Below are positions 1 through 12,223 of a stretch of 64,000 nucleotides of DNA, one piece after another; the stretch's first letter is position 1; the number at the start of each line of letters is the position of its first letter. The position numbers and the translations under genes were made by a program. The notes under the pieces were generated by a model. The model made no database searches. It was not told where the DNA came from and worked only from the letters and a program-made list of their open reading frames with translations. The stretch is from Botryotinia globosa (Eukaryota > Ascomycota > Leotiomycetes > Helotiales > Sclerotiniaceae). Location: positions 1 to 64,000 of the forward strand of contig RCSZ01000008.1 of assembly GCA_014898425.1 (NCBI GenBank), read 5' to 3'.

Positions 1-806
1 ATAAGCAATTAATAGTAATTGATAAATAAAAATATATTAAAGTGGGGGTTTTGAATTTGTTTATTTTGGATAATAAGGAACTTTTAATTTGGTTTTTTCT
101 TTGAGAGTTTATATTAACTCTTTTTCCAAATTGAATTTAAAGATTTGAATAATTTGTTTTTTGAGAGCTTATATTAATTCTTTCCTTGAATCGAATTTAG
201 AGATTTGAATAATTCGTTTCTTTTTCGTTTTGATTTATATTTACTTCTGATTGTTTGTTTTATTTAATGATTTCTTCCGTATATGCTTTTTCAATTATTA
301 TTTGTTTTGATTAAAGAATTTTATTTCGTTTAAAGAATAATAAATTAAGTAGTACCTTTGATTTCATTAATCTTTATGATTTTGTATTCCTAATAGTTAT
401 TTTTTATTAATTTAATCTATTCGATTTTCAATCTTTTATTTATTATATAAAGTCTATAAATAGCCTAGGATTTGTCTAAATAGTATTATAAATTATCATA
501 ATTTTCTCTGAAAACAATTTCAATCTATTTCGTATATACTCTATATATAAACAATTTCTATTTAATTCGAAAATGAATTAATAACTCTATAAGGATTATA
601 AACTAAAAAGGAATTGTTTTAATGATTTAGTTATTAATAAAGATCTAAGAGGAAGTTGAAAGCGAGGCTTCCAACTTATACTTGAAAAAACTAGCTAAAA
701 TGGCTAGTATAGCCGGTCACGTGCATAGAGGGTCCGTGCGCCCTCACAGGAATAACACTAACAAAAAAGTAAAAACACTATTAAATCCCAAATTTTTTCT
801 AAATTT

Positions 807-840
<34 letters not shown>

Positions 841-1722
841 ACCCTAAAAACCCTAAATATTTTATAATACCAGTAAAACTAGTAATACTAGTTAATAGAG
901 TGTTAGAGTTGCGCTATAGCTACAATGCTAAGAAAATCGAACCAATCAAATCGCTTGAATCCAGCTAATCAGATCGCTTGAATCGGATCTTACTAAACAA
1001 GAGTTCTCTTTTTTCGTGTATATATGTACCTTCGGCCCTTACGAACGGCAAGAATATTAAGGAGGTAAACCTCCAATAAATAAACAATATTCTTTTTTTA
1101 ATAGATTAAGAATTTATAAATTTTGAAAATAAAAACTCAAAAATATAAATATTAAAGCAAAATTAAATAAATATCTAATATATAACTCGCTTTTAATCTT
1201 CAATAATTATTTTAAAGGTTATATATTATAATAATAATAGAAGATTTTATCAGCTTAGACTTTAGAGACGAATCGAATATATATAATAAGAGTTGAATTG
1301 AAGTCAATTTATAAGAGCTAGACTAAATTGAGATGAAATTGCTTACTTTTTCTAGATTTTCTTTAAAAAATATTCTAGGTTTATATAGTTTATAATGAAA
1401 CTTTAATGTATTGTGAAATAGTGCTATATTTATAAGAAAGATCAATTTAAATCGAATCTTATGAAATCATTTTATATAATAAAAAGAAAATACAATCAAT
1501 CAAATTTAATTAATCTTCTATATACTTTCATTTGGTTTCATTTCATTCTATTCCATTATAAATCAATTTAATAAGAGGTATTATTATATAACTATATAAT
1601 AATATAATTTTATAATATAAAATCATATTATATGTATATTAGTTATCAAGATGTCTCTTAATTAATAAGATATTAATAAGTGATTTAGTAGACTTATTAT
1701 GGATTTTCACATCTTTAAATAA
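1..1722. repeat. AT-rich, RIP-like degraded block
   Basis: This stretch is almost entirely A and T, with no credible open frame on either strand. Only small GC-containing scraps survive, around 700-760 and 960-1060. This is what remains of a transposon after repeat-induced point mutation in filamentous ascomycetes (family knowledge). Which element it was cannot be read here. It ends abruptly at the oxidase scrap beginning near 1723. Confidence 0.8.
811..837. repeat. (TA)n microsatellite
   Basis: A run of about 13 TA dinucleotides inside the AT-rich block. It is followed by two AACCCTAAA-like units, which are too few to count as telomeric repeat. Confidence 0.9.
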
Positions 1723-1857
1723 AATTATGATCGTCTGCGTGAAATCAAAAACAAATACGACCCGACTGGTCTATCGTATTGTCGTCAATGCGTGGGAAGT
1801 GAAGACTGGATTGAAGCGTCAAGCGGTGGCTTGTGCAAAGCATTCATGCCACTGTAG
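1723..1857 (+). pseudogene. C-terminal scrap of a BBE-type FAD-linked oxidase
   Basis: A 44-codon frame ending in TAG at 1855-1857 reads NYDRLREIKNKYDPTGL, then a GSEDW element and a C-terminal cysteine (GLCKAF). This matches the C-terminal berberine-bridge (BBE) segment of fungal FAD-binding oxidoreductases, where 'NYDRLLxIKxKYDP' and 'VGSEDW' are typical. An in-frame TAA lies just upstream and everything before it is AT-rich, so the catalytic part is lost or mutated beyond recognition. The neighbouring P450 suggests the two once belonged to one biosynthetic locus (inference). Confidence 0.7.
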
Positions 1858-2265
1858 GTCATGAGAGCAGGAAGAAGAACCTGGGTTCCACAAATTGAGA
1901 GGTCGACTTTCAATCCGTCACATCGCAAAAGTAGGAATCTCGATGTCGGAATATACTAGTATTGCAAGCGGGACCGGATAGAAAAACTTGGCTTTGATAG
2001 CTTTTGAGCAGCATTTTTCTGGATTAGAATTGAGTGAATTACATATTTCAAAGTACAATCATATAACTCTACTTTGCAGGGCTTTTGGGGACAGACAAAA
2101 TACTACGCTAAGGTTATACATGTATTTTAAGGGGAATAGAATTCTTAGGATGAGTAAAATTTCTTACAATGCTTCCATCAGTCCCTAGAAATTTTCTGAA
2201 CAATATCATTTTCAAGCACAATATCCCCCAAAATAGCATTCGTAAACTGCCTTGAAAAGACAACT

Positions 2266-4437
2266 TCAATTCTTTCGAACAGTTAATCTAACGTTCAGCG
2301 GCTTTTTGGCCCAGATCAGGTAAGCCCTCTGGTCACTGTGCCATTCCTCCTGCCCTGCAAGCAATTCATAATCGAAACGGAAGAGGAGGCGAGATATGAG
2401 TAGACGCATCTCATTATAGGCCAGATTCTTGCCTATACAGTCACGAGGTCCATGGCTAAAGGGCTTGAAGCAAGCCAAGTTGTCCTAAAATATAGACAAT
2501 GGTGTCAGCATTGCTCCTCTGAAAAATTATGGTTGCTCAGGTATGTCGTGAGTATCCAAATTCTGAGTCATTGGTAGGTAAAAGACAGAGCTCCAAGAGC
2601 CTAACTTACTTTTGCATAGCGTGTATTGTAGCGTGGGTGTGTAGGTGGAAGCCATCGTTCGGGTCTGAAACAGTCTGGGTCTGTGAAGTTCTCTGGGTTG
2701 TGGAATGTTGCCCAAGGGTATACGTGAACTATTGTCTGCAATAGAGCTTAATAAAACAGACACCTAATAGAAGACAAATACAAAAAGTGATAACCTACCC
2801 CCGACGGGATGAATTCGCCGCCAATGTTCGCGCCAGGAGATACCCGCGGTGGGGTCTCTACGCTTGGAGGAAACATTCGCAGAGTCTCCTCTATACACGC
2901 CTGTAAGTAACTGATCTGGGCACAGTTTACCATGTTGATTTCCGACTCGTCAGTGAAGGTGCTGCGGATCTCATCTTGCAGAATTTGTTTTTGAGCGATA
3001 TTCATACCGGTGACGTAGAAGAAGAAAGTCATTGCAGATGCAGTCGTCTCACTTCCCGCACCGACCAGAATCACTGAATTTAGCATAATATCTTCGTTCG
3101 GCATTGCTTGCTCGCCCTCTCGATTTCTCTTCAGCCTGATACATGTGTCAACGCCATATTTGGGCAATCATGCTGGGCTATACGTACATGTGATACATGA
3201 AATCGCGTTGACCTATCTTTGCCTCTTCACCCATTTCAATACGCTGTTTTGTCAATTCTTGGGTCAATGCTGTATTTTCATCGTTTTTACTCATCGCTTT
3301 CATAACTTGCTTGCGACCCATTATCATACTGAAAGGGATCGAAAGGTAGGGATATGAGGTTAGAAAGCGGTTGTAAGAGTTTCCAAGGATAGCTTCGAAG
3401 AAATTGCTGGTGAAAGTATGCTCTTCACCGGTCTCAAGTGAGTTAAACGTTTTTGCGAACGTAAGCTCGCCAATGATATCAAAGAATGTATAATTCATCC
3501 TACACAACCAGCGAGTTAGAAAAAATTTGCTTAGAACCATTTCAAAAGAATCTTTGTAGAAAAAAGTTTGCAATTGACATGGGACAATTTTTGTACGGAC
3601 AATATACGATGGGAAATTGGGGACTAATTGGTACGTACCATTTCACAATTTCTACAGACTCTCCAAGCTCAGCTTTGCGGGTCAGCTGCTCCACTAACAT
3701 GTTTACATGCTTTTCGATGATATTTTCTTGTTCACGGATTGCCGCGTCGCTGAATGAGTGGGCTAGAGATCTCCTCAACCGGCGGCTATCATACAGTAAA
3801 TATCAAACTCAGTTCTGATAAAGTTTCCATCGAGCTTGAAGAACGACTACATTGCTCTTTGAATTCAAGATTACTGTCAGATTCAAAGGAGCAGTCCACT
3901 TACTGTAACTCGTTGGGAGCCCCGAGAATAGTCTTATTGTCACCTTTGAAGATGTAATCATGGACCTTGTCGAAAGTTCCAGCCTGACCTTTAGCTTTGA
4001 GACTATACACCTCAGGATAGCCGATACTGCCGTCAACGGCAATGCGGTTGGGTCCGACGCGAATTATTGGTCCAAATTGTCTGTGCAGCCGAGACACCTC
4101 ACGGGGAAAGGTTCCACCGACATTACTGCCCCATCTAATATATCGATTAGCATTCGTTCTATTAAATCTTTCTAGATTAATGATAGATAATACTGGTTGA
4201 TGATATCGGTCGTCGCGAGGAGTGGCGGCCCAGGGATTCTAGAAAGAGGATGAAACCATATACGGTAAATCACAAGCGCAATGGAATAGAAGAAAATCTA
4301 TCACAGAGTTAGCGGGTCTCGCTGGAGTCTGCCAACGACTGCGGAGCACTGACAGCGGCTGGAACAAAAATGATCAAAGATAATGCATCTAGCGTAATGA
4401 GTCGTTGTGGCAAAGATGCCGGGAGGGTGAAATTCAT
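2266..4437 (-). CDS. cytochrome P450 monooxygenase, 519 aa, 8 exons
   Basis: A membrane-anchored haem-thiolate monooxygenase; substrate unknown. Exons: 4437-4354, 4297-4194, 4134-3904, 3785-3639, 3499-3188, 3135-2799, 2735-2610, 2484-2266. Lengths sum to 1560 nt with consistent phases and no internal stop. An N-terminal hydrophobic anchor runs into a WFHPLSRIPGPP hinge near residue 50. The I-helix motif AGSETT is at 319-324, ExxR is E376/R379, FRPERW is at 428-433, and the haem loop FSHGPRDCIG has axial Cys463. Full length and all key residues point to a functional enzyme. Three introns use a GTACGT or GTCAGT donor. It lies isolated between AT-rich blocks beside an oxidase scrap, so it may be an orphaned secondary-metabolism enzyme. 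Family is certain; CYP clan and substrate are not. Confidence 0.93.
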
Positions 4438-6800
4438 ATTTCTTAGAAAAGAATACACAAGTGTTCGAAATGAATGTAGTGTATATGATTTTGTTTACGA
4501 GGGAAAAGTGTACTTATATAATGACGAAGTGGAACGGTTATGAATATCTCTACTTCGACCCTTGCATACTTATTACACAGAATAGCTCCGGCATAGAACA
4601 ACCGATATCCCTACACCTTGTACAACCCTATATCTTGTACAATTTTTCATACCTCAAAAAATATCAATTATAAAACTTTTATTGAATTTCATAATAGTTA
4701 TAAAAGATTATATATAATAAAAAATGATTAAAATTAAAATTCAAGAGAAATTAAATATAATTATAATTACAATCTTTTTGAAAATCAATTACTTTATATT
4801 ATATTAATAATATAAAGATCAAACAGTTTTTTATATCTTTATTTATAAAACTATCTATTGATATTTTTTTAAAAAAAAGATTTAATAAAACAAATCAATA
4901 AATTAATATAAAGATTTATATCTTTTATATATAATATAATTAGAAATCTAATAGAAAAGATTATAAATCGACTTATAAAAAAATTAAATATTTTATTTTA
5001 TTAAAAAGTATAAAATTTGTTTTAAAAGTTAAAATCTTTAATATATTGATAATTTATATATTGAAACTAATAATATCAATTGTTTTAAATATTTTTATAA
5101 ATTAGTTAATATTATTTTCGATTTGTTATTCATTTTCATTATATATAAAAAAGAAATTAATTCTATTTTAAAGTTTTAAATAATAAATAATCATTTAATA
5201 CTTTTACTTTTATAGAATTTCAAGGGGTATTTCAATAATAAATATATTTAAAAATAGAAGATATTATCTATTTATTATGAATAATTATTTGAATCATATA
5301 AATATAAAGTTTATATTGAAATATAATACATTGAAAATTGTATTATTGATTTTATTACTATATTTTATATATCAACTTTAATATTTGAATTGTATTTCTT
5401 TTTCTTTTATTTTTGATAAATTATAATATAACATTGATTGATTTATTATATAAAAATAAAGAATTATCTGAAATTACAAAATGAAACTTTTATATTATAT
5501 TCAAAAAAGCTTAGATTAAATTTTTTATATAATATATAATATATTCTCTTTCTTTGAAAAAAAACAGATATTAATATATATACATATATAAACTACTATT
5601 ATTGATATTATATTTTAATTTCTTTAGATATTACTTATATTAATACAATTATATAAAAGTAAATTTTAATCTCTATATAATACAAAACCTTTTTATTAAC
5701 TAAAAATAAAGTTTCAATATCAAGATAATTATGAAATCATTCAAAAAAAATAAGGTTGTTTTCATTAATGTAATTGAAATTGATATTTAATTATATAAAT
5801 TAAAAGGACTAGAAAAATTATTAAAAAAAAAGAATCAATTTAAAAAAATAGAATCTAGACAAAAAGAAAAGTATATTTATATTCCCTTAGGATTATTCAA
5901 AAAATTAAGATATATTAATTTATTAATAAAAATTATTCAATAAAAAAATGAAATCAAAAAATCAAAGAAAATTGAAAAGAAAATCGAAAAATAAAAAGAG
6001 TTAAATAAAAGAAAATGAATGATTAAATTCTATGAGATTTGAAAAAAATATAACAAAAAAGCTTTTTAAATATAAAAACTGTTTATTAAAAAAAGTATTT
6101 AAAAGCTTTTTCTATATTAAATTTAATACTTCAAAAAGCTATCGAGTTTTCAGATAAAAAAATTGATATTCTAATAACCGAAAGAAAGAAAATAGAAATC
6201 AAAATTAAATATAAAAAAGCGATTTATCTATAAAATTAAAAATTTATTATTCTATAATTCTATATAAAAACATTAAACTATATTCTAAATATTTTAAAGT
6301 TTCAATTTGATATTTTATAAATTCTAATTATTATTAACTATTAAAGTTTTAGTAATAACGAAATCAAGATTATATAAAATATAGGGTTGTGTAAAATGTC
6401 TGAAGGTTGAAAGAGTAAATATTATTAATTATACTAAAAAACAAATGAATTTTTTCTCATTTTTAAATTTGAACTCATCAAATCATAATACTGATTGAAT
6501 ATTTATATAATGAAATTTATCAAATAAAAGTATTATTAAAATTCATATTTCATTTCAATTTTATTCAAAATCATTAATTTTAATTAGATTTCGAAATTCA
6601 AATTCTATCTAAAGTTTATTTAGAGTTTATTTAGAATCTATAAAAAGCTTCAAAAGCTTTAAATATTATAAAATCATTAGAATTAATAAAAAGTAAATAA
6701 AAACTTCAAATTTTGAATTTTGAAAAGGAAACAATTCAGTATTTATTCGAATAGCTAAAAGAAGTAATAAATTCTCTAAAAACAGTAAGATTCTACTAAA
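4438..6800. repeat. P450 upstream region, then AT-rich RIP-like block
   Basis: About 200 bp of normal composition upstream of the P450 start contains its promoter. From about 4640 to 6800 the sequence is nearly pure A/T with no coding potential, the second decayed-repeat block of the window. No terminal repeats can be recognised. Confidence 0.8.
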
Positions 6801-8686
6801 AGTAAGGTTGACATTAATTACCCCTCCAACCTTCGTAGGGATATCGGTTAAGGACTGTCGACTTTAAAAACGATCCGAGCCGGCTCCAAGCAAACCTTAA
6901 GTCTGATACCCCACTTTTTCGCAACCCCTCTTTTCGGCATCCTATTATTGACAGGTGCAGCAAAGCCTCTCTAATATAAGGATACCAGTCTTTGTAGTTT
7001 TTTCAAGGATGTAGCGAAGAAATGTTTTGTATGGAGGTAACTGACTAATTCAGGATCAGTAGTAATCTAGCTCTGATTAATCCCGTTCGGGCTACATTTT
7101 CGTAACATTTTCTACTTTGACGAAAATCGACTTAGACTGTAACCATTTTATCATGCGGTAGACATGTCCTAGCGATCCTGTTGGTTCAATGAGGATACAT
7201 GTGATTCTGGGACCTTGAAGACATTAAAATATAAGGATATCTCAGTACAGAGGTTCTATGGGCGAGGTCACTTCTACACCTGAAAATTATCGTTACCCAA
7301 AAATATATCCTTGTAGAGAGTTTTTGCTGTACTGATGGCATCGAAGCTTTCGATTCCAGGGCCGATAGGATTCCTTGAATTACTTCGGCTCAGCGAAGAG
7401 CCGTGGAATTGTTAAATCCTTCTATTTGACAATCATCATAATTGAGTCAAAGAGGGCATGAGCAGCTAGCATCGTTGTCAGTATGTCATGGGGGTCCTGT
7501 ATGCCAAACCTCGAACCACATTAAACTTGTAATCTGGTAAGGGGCATCGCTCCATCTTTTCAGAGAGGAGGACGTTACTTGCAGCCCAAAACGCACCAAT
7601 GATACATTTTTTGTACCCTTCGCTCGGATATCGGATGCTGCCATCATCCATTTTTGGTAACGATATTTCCACCTTCCAGGAAGCAAACTCGTTTGCAATT
7701 TACAACTATGCAACTTTTCCTATTGGTGCTTCGCCCAGATAACAAATGCTGCCACCGTGCGGGGTTTCTTTCCCAGGAGGGACTCCTGTGAACGCTGATC
7801 TTCAGATTCGTTCATGTCACTCTCAGTTTCGCACTCGGAAAGCTTTTTGAACTCTTTATTTCTTGTATTTCGCGATACGAGGAACGAAAGGTTTTCATGC
7901 AATGACCTTGCATAACATATAGCCAATTGGCGGATGTATGATTTCCTACCCCCTGCGGCGAAGTGTGAGCAGCTTTGATAGGAAGTCAATGCGATTCTTC
8001 GGAACGATGCTTAGATCCCGAGTACGATTCAATAAAGAGTTTTGAGTTATCTCATGTGCAATCTGTAAGTAGTTGAATTGCTATGAAACTCATCATTGCT
8101 TAGCTTGGCTGAACCCCGAATGTCTTTTCCCCCGACGTCACAATTTTTCCAGATTAGTCCTGGGAGACAAAGTGAAAATTCGTAATTGATATCACTTGAC
8201 ACTTTCTCCAACTGAACAAGAAGCTTGTGAGCGGACCGAGAAAATCATGGGGATGCAAGGTCAACTGTGTGTGCATTATTGTGCTTGTGATCCATACGAA
8301 GGACGAGAAGATATGGATTATTGTGCATATTCTGCATCAAGACCTACAAGGAAGATTTGATTCTTGACACTGGACCGCAAAATCTCAAAGAAATCATAAC
8401 CTACTTGTGTACTCGAACGTCTCATTTCCGGTGAAAGCTTTTCATGAACTACCAATTTCAGGATACTTTGTTAACAATATGTATAGAGAAACGATTTTTC
8501 TATATAAAAAAAACACGCAGTATGTTATGAACGAAGCTGACTCTGCGTCATGAGTTTTTCTTTCAAATTGGAACATGACTTTAGACTGCTCTTGTCGCTG
8601 ACCAATGGATTATACATGATAATCACCCCGAACTTTCCAAATTGTACAACCATTTGACCTCTTTTGGGATCTTGATTCCCATAGAA
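6801..8686. other. Normal-composition island without a supportable gene
   Basis: Base composition returns to normal at about 6810. Minus-strand open stretches at 7720-7989 and 7478-7672 lack an ATG start and a recognisable domain. They may be exons of an unknown gene or a relic. I cannot assign anything here. The right end (about 8500-8686) is the 3' flank of the rhodopsin-domain gene. Confidence 0.4.
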
Positions 8687-10266
8687 TCAATGACTTGCTG
8701 CTCCCTTAGCATCCCCAAGCTCAATATCTTCATTCGAATCTTCCTCAACTATAGTTGCATTGAAATTTGTGACGTCGAGATTAGGATAAAGTTTAGGTTG
8801 CTTCTTACATCGTTCTGTGTTGACTAGTTCCACGTTTGTTTCGGAGCCATCACTGCCTCTACCGGATTTCTCGGATTCTTTTTTCCCCTTCGACCCCCTC
8901 ACGCATCTTAAGCAAGGAATATATGCAATTTTCGAGCCCAATTTTCCTAACTGCCGGTCATATGTACGGAAGAATTTCGACATGTGCCAAGTACAAGCAA
9001 TAATCATGCCTATAAACAATTCTGCGAGGCTGTAAAATGAAGTTAGTAAATATCAAATTTACATTCTGTGATTCTTACGTCAAGATAAATACGGGTACTA
9101 AAGCCCATGTGTTATCCAATACCTGATTAAGCCGAACGCGGTAGATTATACTTAGGATTGAGGCCACAATAGCTCTTTTTTCTTGTGTTAGTATTCCCAT
9201 TCACGAAACTTAATTCTTTGTATGAAAAACAAACTCACAATGCTCCAGTAGCAAATATCAATCCTACTCCCAACTTTTTTTTTGTTGCCATATGTAATTT
9301 GCTCACTGCGAGTAATGGTATAATAAACAGGAAAACGTCAATTGCTAAGCCAACAGCAGCTATAGGAATAGTCAATTTCTGAGTGGTGAATATTCCATCC
9401 GAAATTAAACTGTATACGAAGTTCTCGCCGTGCGGTGGGGTTGTCCAGACAAGTGTAGCAATGACCACAGGAAAATACCAAAGAGAGGTTATGAAGGCAC
9501 CAATATAGCAACTAATTCTAACCCAACGCATGGAGGTGAAAATTTCGATGTAAGTGAGCCAAATCGTAAGTTTCACCAGTCCAAAAGCCAAAGGGGTATT
9601 CCAAGTAGGTATGATAAATCCCTGTTTTATGTTAGGAATGAACTAGAATCTCTCCAAGACAACGTACAACTCCGGTGTAGTTGGTAAACAACCTAGCGAG
9701 TGAATAATCCCATGTATGCAATCCTACAGTTCCCAGACCAGTGACAGCTTTGCCTATCGTTAGTTGAGGATACATTATGTAGAGACGAAACAACCTACAT
9801 ATCATGGTAATCACATAACAGGTTATGGAGGTGAGCTACAGATGAGTAAGAAACTTGACCTGTTCGACAGAATCAGCACGTACCAAGGCAAGAAGCCAGG
9901 TTACTAAAACTTTCAATCAGTATTCAGAAAAATCAATTGAAAAGTCAAGGTCACAACGATCTAACTGGTGGTAGAAGCTGAAATATGTTACTTACAATCG
10001 TTCCAGCGCAGTTTCACAGGCCGCATAATCATAAACTTTGTCCACGTACGAATCCCACAACATATAAGCATAAGAGCAAAGAAGAGACTACAAACTGCGA
10101 TAATGACCGGTTGCAAGGTCTCTGGGTGATCAGAAAGGGATTGAACTCCTGGAGGTGGCGTTCCCGCGGGAATGGTAATAAGGACTGAGTGTGGTAACTT
10201 CACTATTTGTGCAAGCTTCTCCTGAAGAGGAGATTTACGTCTGAATAATTGGATGATGGGACTCAT
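8687..10266 (-). CDS. fungal rhodopsin-domain (PTH11-like) integral membrane protein, 426 aa
   Basis: A predicted seven-helix plasma-membrane protein of the fungal rhodopsin-domain family related to the Pth11 receptor group; ligand unknown. Six exons: 10266-9996, 9903-9884 (only 20 nt), 9835-9668, 9621-9239, 9174-9079, 9029-8687. The sum is 1281 nt with matching phases. Exon 2 restores the family signature RWNDLTWLLAL. Helices follow around HTWDYSLARL, then AFGLVKLTIWLTYIEIF, then a long segment ending in PIAAVGLAIDVFLFIIPL, and the last one before a charged cytosolic tail (about 110 residues, basic then acidic). There is no N-terminal CFEM cysteine domain, so it is not a canonical Pth11. Introns carry clear CTAAC branch sites. 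The neighbour on the same strand is an amino-acid permease; no functional link is evident. Confidence 0.88.
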
Positions 10267-12223
10267 GATTCCGTTCTGCTTGAAATGAATCCACGAATAA
10301 AAAGAAGACGATAAGTGAAGACAAATTCAAATAGGTAAATATTAATCAAACGTATCTGTAGGATTATGAATGATGAAATAACTCAACGGCATACAATCTA
10401 GATAAATTGAAGAAGAATTCCCATCACCTGCATACGTTTAGGATGAGGACAAAGGATGATAAATTCTCATGATTGACTAGGTCGATACGAGATTAAGACC
10501 TCAGGAGATTGATAGAGTGATTGAAAGAGGCGTCTTCAACGACGATGTGCTCTGCGGGAAGTCCCTTGGATCTAACAAGGAGGTGTCTGATGATGAATAC
10601 CGCAGACCGCACGAGCAAAATTGCATCCTTTGTTCCGGTATGTCTTGAGAATGGTCGAAGAGCCTGAAAACCCAATGAAAGATGGTGAAATTTTGAGAAA
10701 ATGGATTGTTTTGATTAGTAATGATGCAAAGAACAATGAAACCAGAAGACAGGAGCCTGCGAGAGATCTGGAACGTTTTACCAGATACTTGATTGGGATT
10801 GGATGAAGACAAACAAAGAATTACGGCAATTTAAAACTCAGACAGTGCGGTTTCGAATTTCAATATCTATTGTGCATCGTTGAATGGCGTAGTACTGGCA
10901 TTTTTAATTAAAATTTCGTGGTGGTACAGTTGAATCTGAAAATAAAGTATCGAGAGTGGACTAGATTCTCAATGTATTCTGTAACATGAACACGTCAACA
11001 ACATGTGTTTCTCTGAGCTGATTGCCTTTGAAGGTAAATAGGTAGTAATCAATATGGCGTGGGAACAAATGACAAAAGCAGTATAAACCTAGGTATCTGA
11101 AGCGTGTGCTCGGGAGAAGGGGCAACACACGTGCAGTATTACTACTCATGTCATATCAAAAAGAAACTCGACGCTAATACTACACACGGTCATCAAAAAG
11201 TGAACATCCAACTTGGTATACTCTTGGTGGTGAGAGGGCGCAAGAAAAGCGTAGCAATGGGAAGAAATCGTGCTGCGAGACTTTTTATCCGCCGCTAAAT
11301 TGACAGGAGGGTAAGAAGTTCACGAAAGTTCCATCATAATTGTTCCATACATCCATACATCGAATTTCCATTCACCGAATCTATCGTCTCCAGCAGAGTT
11401 TTCTTATAAAAAAATCCAATAATAACGACTCTTGGTATTGGCGTGCCTGCGTCCAACTTGAGCATTTTGAGATCTAACCTGACGTTGATTGTCAAGCACG
11501 GAAAAGCTTCGGCAGCTACCAGTTCTAGTAGGAGAACAATGCCTTCAATTCTTGCCTGATATTGTTCCATGAGCGTCAATGCACATGAGAGCATGGCCAC
11601 TCTGGAGAATGATCAATGATTTATTAGACATGGACCTTCCAGGGTGTTGTAAGCAGAAATCTCCCATTCACCATCACCATCACCATCACCTTACCGTTCC
11701 CAGCCCTCCTAAAGCCAGATATTCGACGTATTACCACCGGAAATTTGATACAGTAGTCCGCCGTTGCGTGCCCGATCATCGTCATTGCGGATGTTCTTGT
11801 TTGTTCCTGATCGAAGATTTGTCGTCAAGATCTTAGTTCCATCTCGCACACTTACCATTTCCCCAAAGTATCTTGTCATTGCGACACAAATAAGTTCAGC
11901 TTTACCAATCGTTGATTCCACGAGTTGTTCGCAGAGAGTAACGTCGAGGACGTCAAGGACGGCAAAAATGGTTGGAGTTTGAATAATCGTGGTTGACGCG
12001 CTCGCCACTGGCCAGAAGAACCCGGAGCGGAAAATCCAGTGCCCCGTACAATCTTTTTGGCTCACCTACAGGTGGTTCAAAACTTCATAAATTTGTTGTA
12101 CCGATCCTATCTTTGGCTCGCCTAAGAAGCAAACCGATGTCGCAAGATTTAATTATCACAATTAAACCCGCCCAAAATCTTATTGGCCGACATGGACTCC
12201 TCGCCCTCCTATTTCACCTACCA
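10267..12223. other. Intergenic region with a possible gene relic
   Basis: Nothing firm is present. On the minus strand, frames around 12065-11857 and 11595-11334 can be joined through GT..AG introns flanking a 14-nt exon near 11700. This gives a continuous leucine-rich peptide (including LEQYQARIEGIVLLLELVA), but no ATG and no known domain. It could be a fragment or chance. A CACCAT-type microsatellite sits at 11669-11691. The 10500-10810 open frames overlap the probable promoter of the rhodopsin-domain gene and look non-coding. Confidence 0.35.

Noticed and set aside
838..865. AACCCTAAA-like units resembling telomeric repeat
   Set aside because: Only two imperfect units inside AT-rich DNA; fungal telomeres carry long regular arrays.
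2266..4437. P450 region looked like a pseudogene with many stops
   Set aside because: Seven GT..AG introns with branch sites remove every stop and give one 519-codon frame with all P450 motifs.
11669..11691. CACCAT repeat encoding a His run, reminiscent of an engineered His tag
   Set aside because: It is a short trinucleotide-type microsatellite in non-coding fungal DNA with no vector sequence nearby.
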